Shown here in pieces: positions 12,984 through 22,330 of a stretch of 64,000 bases of DNA. The translations under genes and the position numbers were made by a program. The notes beneath the pieces were generated by a model. That model saw only the letters and a program-made list of their open reading frames with translations. It was not told where the DNA came from and did not search any database. The stretch's first letter is position 1. Each line of letters starts with the position of its first letter. Origin of the DNA: Trichaptum fuscoviolaceum. Taxonomy: Eukaryota; Basidiomycota; Agaricomycetes; Hymenochaetales; Trichaptaceae. The stretch covers positions 1,798,001 through 1,862,000 of the forward strand of contig CAJSYZ010000011.1 in assembly GCA_910574455.1 (NCBI GenBank), written 5' to 3'.

Positions 12984-13527
12984 ATGAGCTACAAGATTCT
13001 GACTCCATTTTCAGTACTCGTTCTCGCATTCATTGCCCCAGTTCTTGCCAATTCAACATGTGGCGCACAAGGCCCGTTGCAGCTTTTGGCTGGGAAATCA
13101 ATGCTAATGGATGTTGAATGCCATCCTGCGGGTTCAACGTCATTGCCTATTCCTACATCAATCTTCATTAAGCTGTGTCTCTGATAGTTTTTTCCAGGGG
13201 ACAATGTCAAGTAATGGGTCCTGACGAATGTACACCAGTTCCAGGCAGCGAAGTATCGAATCTGGTAGCAGTTGTGAGCCCTTTGTATTGATGTGTTTTA
13301 CGTTACTCACATCGTACTAACGATCAACTGAACAGACCAAAGAAGGGACAGTGGTTTCCACCCCAGGTGACCAAAACAGCGAAGTTATAGTGACATGTCC
13401 AGCAGATAATGCGACATTAATCTGCAGTGCCACCGTGACAAAAGATGGCACGTATTATATGCGCGGTAAATACCTCATATACACGTTGTGTGTTGGTACA
13501 CTGGCAGATGCTGATGTCCTGTTATGA
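12984..13527 (+). CDS. Small secreted cysteine-containing protein
   Basis: The first exon starts MSYKILTPFSVLVLAFIAPVLA, a strong signal peptide, and runs on as NSTCGAQGPLQL. My model joins 12984 to about 13137, an exon from about 13197 to 13274 (QCQVMGPDECTPVPG) and an exon from about 13336 (TKEGTVVSTPG, then SEVIVTCPADNATLICSA). The first intron uses a GTCATT donor, which is weak. The mature protein has about six cysteines and is about 110 residues. The last coding segment either reads through to the stop at 13527 or splices at 13467 to a short tail ending near 13550. Function is unknown. A secreted small protein is the most that can be said. It lies tail to tail with the disrupted gene at the edges of the transposon and may be distantly related to it. 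Confidence 0.55.
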
Positions 13528-13726
13528 TTAGCGTTTAGAAATTGAACACGGAAATAGGTTAGCAGTTCTTTCAAGAATACGATAGTGAGGTTACAATAGT
13601 AGATGGGGGAGAGGGGGCAGTCAAAACATCCAGCGGAGGCCTCCATCGGTCACTTGCTGACAGGGTGGTTTCAACTTCTATGTACTATGTTTTTGTTGTA
13701 GCAAAGATGACTTTATGAGAAGCCTG

Positions 13727-13890
13727 TCAACTTATTATTTCAAAGCAGTTGGAGGACATAGAGGCAGTCAGCGTTCCCGGTGCTGCAGCGCAGATAAATC
13801 GCACTTTCAATTGCCAAGTGCTGCAGGTGGCATAATGATAGTTAGAAGTTGTTGACTCGGAGATACAGAAGAGTGCGGCCACATCGGACA
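13727..13890 (-). pseudogene. 3' fragment of small gene split by the transposon
   Basis: This minus-strand frame reads from the left target duplication (codons for SDVAALFCISES) to a stop at 13727. With the element and one 9-bp duplication removed, it joins in phase to the 5' fragment that ends at 19925. The fragment contains four cysteines. The frame also runs a short way into the transposon end by chance. On its own it has no start signal beyond codons donated by the transposon. It is best read as the C-terminal part of a host gene broken by the insertion. An intron within it cannot be ruled out. Confidence 0.5.
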
Positions 13891-14097
13891 CAGTCTCCTC
13901 CTCAGACCCTCCCACGGGCGGATTGGCTAAAGCCTCAGGGTCCGTGAAAAGTTTGGTGGACCCTTAATCCTCCCGTAGGGAGGGTCTGACGACACCTTTT
14001 TAGCCGAGACGCGCCCATCGTCAGGGTCCAGCCCCGACCATCATTGACTGTGGGACTGTCGGGCTTAGATAAGTAGATAGTTTAAAAATAAAAATAC
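13891..14097 (+). repeat. Left terminal inverted repeat
   Basis: This repeat matches the reverse complement of 19713-19924 over its whole length with scattered mismatches and small gaps. Shared blocks include CAGTCTCCT at the tip, ACCCTCCCACGG, CTCAGGGTCC, CGACACCTTT, CATCGTCAGGGTCCA and GTCGGGCTTAGATAA. The motif CAGGGTCC occurs more than once and in both orientations. A short hairpin (CCTCCCGTAGGGAGG) sits in the middle. These could be binding sites for the transposase. Confidence 0.88.
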
Positions 14098-14195
14098 TTC
14101 TTTCAGGGTTCATTAATGATACACGAGTGATTAGCTGTGATTAACGTTATGCATGCCAAATTAAGACTGATGTCCATCAGCGCATACGACTTGCT

Positions 14196-16864
14196 ATGAT
14201 TTTAACAAAAAAACACAGTGATGCTCTACAGCACCTAGAGTCAACGGATACTAAACTATCTGATATTATACTGGCAACTCTGTCTGTCCAGCAAGGACAG
14301 CACACACATCTGTCAATAAATGCACTGAATGATTTGGCAACAAATTGCCATGCTATCCTTGATGCATTTAGGTTGCATATGTCGTTTGCTGAAGGAATCG
14401 ATCATTGGGTCCATAGCTTATGTGCCGAGAATTTATTGGAGGAGGTTAGGGATCTTTCAAGCAAGAAAACTGGATGGCATACCTATGCCAAAAGTGCCAA
14501 GATTCAGCAATTTGAGTCTTTCAATGCTAGTCAAATGGCCATTACTGCAAAAACCATTGCACCCCGTCTATGGAGCTTGATCGATTGCCTTATGATGAGT
14601 AATGGGAGATGTGAGGTTGAGGAGGATGTGGTGGATGATCTTGCGATGGTAGATGAGCCAGTAGACTCGGATCGGCACAATCGCTCGCATGACAAGGTCG
14701 AACGTCTAAATAAGCTTCGGGAGCTAGTAAGTCAAACAAATCTTCAAAATAAACTGAGTTATTTACCTTAAATTAAATAGAGAACCGTGACTTTCATGGC
14801 AATGCTTGCACGTATTCAAAATCAAATGTGCAATGGATTTGCAACGAATTTTGGGCTATTTTTACATGCCAGTGGTACCTCGCACAGAGTAATACAAGCA
14901 CTCGCCCAGATTGGACTCTCAACATCATCCAAGACTATTGACCGCATAGTAACCTCTCTATCTAAAGAGACATCGAAGACAATGCAAGCTGCTGGGCAAA
15001 GCTTAAGCTATATGGTCGCATATGATAATCTTGTTATCGATTTCGGCTCACCCGGGCAATCAGTCATAGAGAAATCGCAAAAATCACTGTGGAATCTCAC
15101 AACGGGGACATTAATCAATCATCATTTCGATTCCGAGGACTTGCGATGTGCCAATGAAGTTCGCATTACAGATCGTTACAACGATCAAGTGGTGCACACG
15201 CACGAGCCTCAATATACTTATGATGATCTATTGAACATTGGTACCGACAATCCAGCCAATGCTCATCCACTGTTTTTTGCGTGGCTCCTTAGAAGTGTTC
15301 TCTGCACACATGGTCCCGCCTTCTTTCGTCAGTTTCAAGCAAATGTGGGCTCACCAGCGTCTATTGAACAACTACCGATACGGAAAACCGAGCAAGTACC
15401 GGTACAGGCCATGGTATATGACAACTCGTCCGTCTCTGGCAACATAAATACTGTAGACGATATTACAGCCCAGGCAGGCATTAAAAGGCAATCGGAGGTA
15501 GATGCTTCTGCAGCTGGTGCTCCCCCGAATATTTCGGAATATGTTCTTATTGTGTCCGGTGACCTTGGGACCGGCGAACGCATAGAGACAGGGAAACGGC
15601 GTCGTGCGATGGATATATGTGAATGGAACACGTTCTATCACATAATTTTTGTGCCGGGAATGTTTCACGTTGGTATGGCACTCGTTGATATGCTTTGGAA
15701 GCTTTTTATCAAGCCATATGCATCCGAGGAGAGGGACCCGACAAGTGCTTCAAATGCGACAAAATACTTATATTCTAAGCCATCTGATGTCAACAAAATT
15801 CTAAAGGGTCCACCGACATACCAGCAGATGAAACGGTTTCTTAGACATCTCGGAACAGCCGAGAAGCTTACTTGCTGGCGAACTGCACTAGAAGCACATT
15901 TTGGGTCTTCAATATGGTCTGATCTTGATGATCCGACTTTCAATGCTCATTTTACACTCCGGTTCACTTGGAATGACATAGTTTTGATGTCAGATGAGCT
16001 CGTCAAGACATACTTTAGTATGCAGAGCCTACGGAATCGCCGACAAACAAGAGACAGCTCAAAACGAGACTGCGAGCTGGAGAACACAATGGCTCGCAAT
16101 TATTATATGCTGCTCTACGAGGAGACCATGTATGCTATGAGCTTTGGAGATGTTGGACGCTTGGAATACTGTCTGATTGACTGGATACCGGCCTTACGGG
16201 CAGTCGGGAAACACAAATATGCCCACCATCTCACTATGTTTTTTATTAACATAAATTATAGATATCCGGAAAGACTAAGGTGAGTTTTTTTTTATACATC
16301 AACGGTCTGTTTGTTAAACTACCTTCCGGGCCTTTACAGGCGAGCAATACGACAATGTATGTTATGCAACTTATCTGGCAAGGCTGGTAAATTCCAAGGG
16401 AATGATTGGGTTGTGGAACTGAATAATTTATATACAAAGGTCCGAGGGGGGTTTTTTTTTGTGACTTCAGATAGTCTGACAATTGTTAGGTCATTTATGG
16501 TGGACGAAGCTCTAATCGAACAATTGATAGGATAATAAAGGAATCACCATTAATTCAGGTATACCGTGACATGCTAAATACAGTAGAGTCTGTGTTTGTA
16601 CTTGGTCCACAGACAGTCCGACACGGTGAACCGGACATGTCAAAAACTTATAGGGAAATGGTGCGCGACCTGCATGCAAAGGGACTTTTTCGAGAGACGG
16701 CCGGACGATCGACTGTGAGAGAAATAATGAATGCCTTTGCTGTTGGTCATGAGATAATTGACGAGGAGGGCTTCAAGTGGGATTTTGATGGAGACGATGA
16801 TGACGGACAATCTGGGGCTCATTATGATGAAGACGACCAACGGAATGGTATTGACATTGATTAA
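14196..16864 (+). CDS. DUF6589-family protein, candidate transposase
   Basis: There are four exons, 14196-14726, 14781-16279, 16340-16439 and 16490-16864, in phase, coding 834 residues. The order of features is that of DUF6589 proteins. An N-terminal helical region comes first. A block with ARIQNQMCNGF and GLFLHASGTSHRVI follows. Then come VAYDNLVIDFG (Asp 259), VLIVSGDLGTGERIE (Asp 438) and MFHVGMALVDMLW (His 473). A C-terminal part has ARNYYMLLYEETMYAM (Glu 624/625). An acidic tail ends NGIDID. The conserved D, D and E/H residues are spaced as in an RNase-H-fold DDE enzyme, but this is my inference because DUF6589 has no assigned function that I know of. The last intron uses a rare GTCCGA donor, chosen because it restores VIYGGRSSNRTIDRI. 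The gene starts about 100 bp inside the left repeat and converges on the helicase. Confidence 0.85.
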
Positions 16865-16898
16865 AATAATTAGGAGAATATACAAAGGTCCTATTATA

Positions 16899-19619
16899 TT
16901 ACTTAGGGTGTCTATCTACAATAACATTAGCTTGATTCTCTTTATTTGCAGCGTAATCATTATAGAGCGGGCATCTCTTTGACTCTGGTGTTGTCAAGTC
17001 AAAATTCACTCAATGAGCAATGCAAAGGATGTTACTTACTAATGTGCTCGGAAGATCCACACAGTGAGCATTTATTTGCCCCTTTTTTCGACCGCTTGAC
17101 AGTCGAGGTTTGTGATGCTTGGGTAGGGCAATTTTGCGACCCATTTGTATTGTTTTGGACCTAAAAAAAAGGCCCCATATTAGAATATTAGATACAGTCG
17201 ACAGAACGCCTTTGAAATGTCCCAGTACCGACGCAGAGCCATTTTTTACCATTGAACTGAGGTAGCGCGCGGACTGGAGATCATGCAACAAGCTTCACAA
17301 CATAAGGGATACTCACGGAATCCATCCCAGCATTAAGAACCAATCCAGTCGAATTGCCAAGGGGAAGAGGGTCAAGGTCGTTCGCTGAGCCCGAGGCTGC
17401 TGTTGGAAAGTACGTTTCGATTATGGCAAGAACTTGACCTCCGTATTTAAGCGTTCGACTCCAATGAGTCTCGCGCTTTAATGATTCTACGGAGGTTATC
17501 TTACCCATCGAAGCATACTTCACAATATTCTGTATGACCTTGTCAGACAGAACAGCCGGCCCTCCGTGAACGTCTTGATGCCTTCGCCCAAACAATTCCA
17601 ATGCCGCCGTCTCCCGCCATCCCTCCAAAGCCACCGTCAACGCCTCCTCTGTCATTCCAGGCGCATACGAATTGGCCGCAATCTTGCTACGGCGAGGTTT
17701 CTTGGGGAATTCGCGTGGTTCCACAGGAGGTAAAATACGGAGAAGTTGGGGCGAGTGCGTGTCACAGCAAAGCTTGGGGGCACCAGGTTGACAATAAAGA
17801 CACGGCCCGTCCTCAGGACGACGACATGGGGCCACGGGAACTTCGGAGGTACTTTTAGACGCTGAAAGTGACGCCGTGTGAGCAAACCAACGATCGACTG
17901 ATTAGCGCCGCAGTGATGCAAAAGATTTACCTAATTCCTTATTTTTAGAGTAGTACACCTTCCACGGTGTCCTACGACAAGGGATGCCACGAACGAGGTC
18001 GCGCAGAGCTGGATCGATTCCAGGTGAGTTTTTTGTACCTGTCGGGCATTGCGCGCAATCTGACCATTCGAAATATGTCTCCCATCGCCCCGCAAGACTG
18101 AGAGCCAGTGTCGCAGGATCGACAGCAGTCTCACGACGAGCCCCAGTATCATCGTCCTCGTCATCATCATCATCATCCGCGGCACCTGGTGTCTCCTGCG
18201 ATTCCCCAGACATTCGTGGGGTCTGAGAGGCCGTTAACGAGGCACAAATACTGTCATCGCCAGGTTGGATGACACGCGCTCGTTTGCTTTGGCGACCCGT
18301 TGGCTTTCGCTTGCGTTTCTTCGACCTGCTTCCATCAATGTCCTCAACATCCTCGTCGAAATACTCCGGTTCAACCAATACGACACCAATTCCCTCAATA
18401 TTTGGGTCTCGAGCTGCACGGCCGAACCTCTGTGATAGCGTGCAGAAGTCGACTTTGTGAAGTCGCCACTGCCCGACAACTTGAATGCAAGATACGTCGA
18501 TACCCTTTTTTTATTGTTAAGTACAAGGCTAATGCAATTCTTATAGAAAAACTCACCAAACCAAACCCCTCAGAAGCACAGGCACCAAGGATCTTGCCTT
18601 CTTTCATGAGGGCGATTGTTTGCAGGCGGTGTTCTTCCGACATCTGCGAGTGGAAGGGTAAAACCAGATGACGATATTCTGGAGGTAAGCGACTTCTTAA
18701 AAACTCAACGGCTTCTTGCAGGATGTCGATGCTGTCAAAAAAAAACAGGAACAACGGCGGCTTCGGTTGCTCGGGAGTCCATCCATATGGAACCAAAAAA
18801 GACAGGTCCCAGTAACTATTGAGTGGGTAATTTATTCTTCGAACCATTAAAGACACATTTGGACGATCGTTTGACATTATTTCCTCGTAGGGATTCGGAC
18901 GAATATGTAAGAGTCTTCGGACGTCGCGCATCACGACTGGTGGAAGGGTTGCGGACGCGATATATAGTGGGATGGAATAAGGAATGTTGTGTCGAAGTAA
19001 GCCCAGCTCTCTATACTCCGGTCGAAAGCTGCCCCATTTTACAACGCAGTGTGCTTCGTCTATGATGATGCTGATAAGGTTTCGAAGGAATAGTTGATTT
19101 CTCAATAAACTGAGAAACCGGCCATTCTTTTCGAACATCATCTCAGGATTCGTGATGACAACCCGATACTTCAATTGCGCGATATCCTACCATAAATGTG
19201 AGCGAATTCAATCCGTACCACTTTTAGCTGTAACTCACGTTGAAATTATGTGCCTTTGCAGTAGATGCCACTATCGCAATTGCTGCGAGACCCAACGCCG
19301 ACAACCGCGAAGCCATTTCAGAGGCAAGCGCGTTCAATGGGACAACGACTATTATTATGCCCTTCTTCCTGACAACCAGAGGTATGTAAAACGTCATTGA
19401 TTTCCCCGCGCCAGTTCGTGCTACGCAAATAACATCCTTGTCTCCTTTCAGGACCGCAAACGCTGTGCGAAGCTGCCATAGGCATGGGGAGACACCGAGA
19501 GTAGATAGACATACTGTCCGACACTCTTCGACCAAATTTGAATTCCATGACAGGCCCTGAATTTGAGAATAAGATAGCGATGTAATTTTAGAGAGCAAGT
19601 CCACCTGTCCAGCAGGCAT
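16899..19619 (-). CDS. RecQ-type DEAH helicase with C-terminal zinc knuckle
   Basis: There are seven exons, 19619-19239, 19186-18557, 18504-17931, 17861-17317, 17256-17203, 17160-17040 and 16984-16899, coding about 796 residues. The helicase motifs run in order. Motif I is ARTGAGKS and motif Ia is VVPLNALASE. Motif II is IIIDEAHCVVKWG and motif III is SATLPP. Motif V is ASEGFGLGIDV and motif VI is LSQRFGRAARDPN. A Lys/Arg-rich nuclear-type stretch and an acidic run follow. Next come a Cys-rich patch (CLYCQPGAPKLCC) and a C-terminal CSLCGSSEHIKSKRC, which fits a C-x2-C-x4-H-x5-C zinc knuckle. RecQ enzymes unwind DNA with ATP 3' to 5'. Here it would plausibly help transposition or repair of the excision site. 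The last two exons rest on a short 42-bp intron with a GTCGAC donor. Without them the protein stops at 17188. Confidence 0.85.
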
Positions 19620-19712
19620 TGCAGTGCGCGAAGACACAGTGTCTCGGACTTAAAAATGAATTTGACTTTTGATTGCATATGTACTTCTAAATTTGTTCAC
19701 CAGACCCTGAAT

Positions 19713-19924
19713 GTTATTTTTATTTTCATCCTATCTAATTATCTAAGCCCGACACTCCCACAGAAAACAGTGGTCGGCGGTGGACCCTGACGATGAGCAG
19801 GTCTCGGCTAACAAAGGTGTCGCCAGACCCTCCCTGACGGGAGGAAAAGGGTCCCCCTCAACTTTACATGGACCCTGAGACCTCGGTCTCTTCCGAACCG
19901 TGGGAGGGTTTGGGTAGGAGACTG
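19713..19924 (-). repeat. Right terminal inverted repeat
   Basis: This is the inverse of the left repeat. It runs from the outer tip GGAGACTG at 19917-19924 to the AT-rich inner end near 19713. The two ends differ at many positions although the flanking 9-bp duplication is perfect. Confidence 0.88.
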
Positions 19925-20111
19925 CATCGGACACAACTTGAACCGCGTCACCGGTACTACTAAGCGTGACAGTGCAGTAGCCTGAGGGTGCGTCATGGTC
20001 ACAAAAAGTTACTATATTTGGAGCTTTTGGCATTATGATTACGTGAACGTTCTCACACCGCACTCCATAGTAACCTGAACCAACTTGAAGTTCAACTTTC
20101 AAGTTCTGCAT
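19925..20111 (-). pseudogene. 5' fragment of small gene split by the transposon
   Basis: The minus-strand frame from ATG 20111 (MQNLKVELQVGSGYYG) runs to the target duplication at 19925-19933 without a stop. Upstream codons (GADFTDIAGGP) also read open, so 20111 may not be the true start and an upstream exon with a signal peptide may exist. The fragment has cysteines in VRCENV, TFCDHD and GYCTVT. It reads in phase into the fragment at 13890-13727 once the element and one duplication copy are removed, giving about 112 residues from ATG 20111. The pattern NL, V, VI, P, N, C resembles part of the secreted protein at 12984, but only weakly. Confidence 0.5.
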
Positions 20112-20640
20112 AGGACCCCCCGCAATGTCGGTGAAGTCAGCTCCTTGGTATTACTCATCCTGCTATTATCTACATCAGCTGTACCTTATCTGATAGCTCA
20201 TCAAACCCATGATGTCAGTCGAGGTCTGTCGATCGGATCGACAGTTAATCTCTGTTTCACTTGTCCCGAAACCACACTGTGTACCAGTATGTCCTGCTGT
20301 ATGAATGAGCAAATGGTTGAAAATACAAGAAATACATCTTGCTCCGGCTAGATCTGCTTCTCAAACTGCTCAAGCATCTAGTACGCCTTAACTCGCTATA
20401 AAAGCACAACGATAAGTACCAGCCATTCCTTGATACTGACATCCTATTCTCTCGTTTATTCCGGCATTGGCTGGCATAGGCTACTCCAACTCCAAGACAA
20501 CGTTGATAGAGAATTCTGTTTACTTCCGTCCACCTGTCTCGGGATCCATACAGCAAGGATAAATAATAGGAGGTACGCCTTGCATGCTTTGAACGCACGA
20601 ACATCTCTCATCTTCCCAACTTCCCCATCTTCATTTCGTC
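20112..20640. other. Upstream region of the aspartic protease gene
   Basis: No firm gene. A strong plus-strand TATA element (CTATAAAAGC, TATAAAAG at 20397-20404) lies about 240 bp before the protease ATG, so either the 5' UTR is long or another start exists. The part next to 20112 may hold the first exon of the disrupted minus-strand gene. Confidence 0.4.
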
Positions 20641-22006
20641 ATGTTTCGCTCTGCTACTCTCCTTTCGACTATTCTCTTAGCTCTGTCTGTCTCTGCGCTT
20701 CCACCAGTGCAGATAGAGGATGCCAGCCAGAGGATTAGCCTTGCCTTCGCAGTCAACCTCAATATCAGCAACTCGACCCTCCCCGAAATCGATCGCGCGC
20801 GAGCTCGACACCTGTTTTCTCATGGGCAGCAGAGAGCCGGCAATCACACCTCCTTTGATCGAAGAGCATTGAGCTTCTCTGTCACAAACACTGCTGTAGG
20901 CTACACTACGAATGTTGGCATCGGAAACCCTGCTACGTCTTATACACTGCTGATAGACACCGGGTCTTCCAACACATGGGTCGGCGCTGGAAAGGCTTAT
21001 AAACGTACTAAGACCAGCATCAGCACAGGACAACAAGTATCAGCTAGCTATGGTTCCGGCTCCTTCTCCGGCACAGAATGTAAGTGATATTTTACACCAG
21101 AAATGACCCATCACTGAGGAGATGATCTTAAGATTTGGACACTGTCTCCTTATCGTCGGCACTTACGATCACAAATCAGTCAATTGGGTCTGCTTCTCAA
21201 TCTCAAGGTTTCGCAACAGGTGTTGATGGGTTGCTTGGACTCGGCCCTACAATTCTCACCAGTGGTACACTCACCAACGAGCCTTATACCAAAATTCCGA
21301 CGGTCAGCGACAATCTTCTTTCGCAGAAGAAGATATCTTCGGAGATTGTTGCCATCTCCTTCAACCCCACCACATCCACGTCGACGGCCAATGGCGAGCT
21401 TACTTTCGGCGGAGTAGATTCTGGCAAATACACAGGAGCCATTACGTACGCACCCATCACAACGACCTCGCCGGCCAAATACTATTGGGGAATAAATCAA
21501 GCGATCACTTACGGGTCATCTGGGACTTCTATCCTCTCTACGACAGCTGGTATTGTAGATACGGGCACGACACTAATCCTCATTGCGAGCGACGCTTTCA
21601 CCCGTTACGAGAAAGCCACCGGATCTGCTATGGATTCCACAACGGGCCTCCTTAGACTGACGACTGCGCAATACGCAAAGTTGCAGAGTCTCTTCTTCAC
21701 CATCGGTGGAACGAAGTTCGAACTGACAGCCGACGCTCAAATCTGGCCTAGGTCACTGAATCAATACATCGGTGGAACATCTAGTTATGTTTATCTCATC
21801 GTTGGTAGCGTGGGTACAGTTCCTTTGCATGATTGTACATAGCGCTGATCCCTTGAATTTCATTTCAGACTGGCCAAAAAAGTGGTTCAGGACTGGATTT
21901 CTACAATGGATTTACTTTCCTTGAACGTTTTTATTCCGTTTTCGATACCACTAATAAACGCGTAGGCATCGCTACCACGCAGAACACCAAATCGACAATA
22001 AACTAA
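20641..22006 (+). CDS. Secreted aspartic protease, polyporopepsin-like (A1)
   Basis: Exons 20641-21079, 21133-21809 and 21869-22006 code 417 residues. The protein starts MFRSATLLSTILLALSVSAL, a signal peptide. A propeptide of about 80 residues follows, then the pepsin-fold body. The two catalytic aspartates lie in LIDTGSSNTWVG and GIVDTGTTLILIA, each followed by the normal hydrophobic residues. The flap region reads YGSGSFSGTE. The C-terminus ends in DTTNKRVGIATT and a short Ser/Thr tail with no GPI signal. Secreted pepsins of this kind digest extracellular protein at acid pH. The second intron donor (GTGGGT at 21810) is inferred from phase and from the paralogue. The gene lies tail to tail with the paralogue at 22331-23685. 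Confidence 0.93.
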
Positions 22007-22330
22007 CCGAATATTTACCCTATTCCTCACCCACTCTTCCGCTCACTTGTCTCCTTCGCACATTGATTTATATATATACCTCCATGTAACAGTTCCGGAT
22101 GAGAACGCTCATCACATATATCATACGAAATCAACCACTATTTCTATCGCCATCACAAATCACCCAATTTTTCTGGACATTCGTGAATGATGAGGAGTCA
22201 AATTCAATTAGATAATTCAACATGTCGCGAACACAACTACACTCTGTTCCCCCAACATTAGGCAAGACATCGAAACTCTTCAAGTGCTCCCCTACATCAT
22301 GACGAAACGAAGGTTATCCTCCTTCAGGTT

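Larger units (their letters stand above)
13891..19924. mobile_element. 6.03-kb DNA transposon with DUF6589 and RecQ-type helicase genes
   Basis: The element is bounded by inverted repeats that begin CAGTCTCC on both sides and extend about 210 bp. It is flanked by a perfect 9-bp direct repeat, CATCGGACA, at 13882-13890 and 19925-19933. Inside are two long convergent genes without premature stops: a DUF6589 protein (plus) and a DEAH helicase (minus). Their stops are 34 bp apart. The 9-bp duplication excludes CACTA/Plavaka (2-3 bp) and fits poorly with hAT (8 bp). Mutator and KDZ/Zisupton types make duplications near this length, but neither coding gene looks like those transposases to me. I therefore call it a class II element of unassigned superfamily with DUF6589 as the candidate transposase. 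The interior is more AT-rich than its surroundings. Confidence 0.88.

Noticed and set aside
17010..17291. Continuous 93-residue minus-strand frame below the helicase
   Set aside because: It is better explained as helicase exons plus introns in another frame, which yield a zinc knuckle.
13935..19886. Transposon ends set at CTCAGGGTCC with no target duplication
   Set aside because: The inverted similarity continues outward to CAGTCTCC, where a perfect 9-bp duplication appears, so the outer boundary is right.
20085..20351. Plus-strand frame with hydrophobic run beside the transposon
   Set aside because: It is antisense to the disrupted gene and its upstream region, has no homology signal and no splice context.
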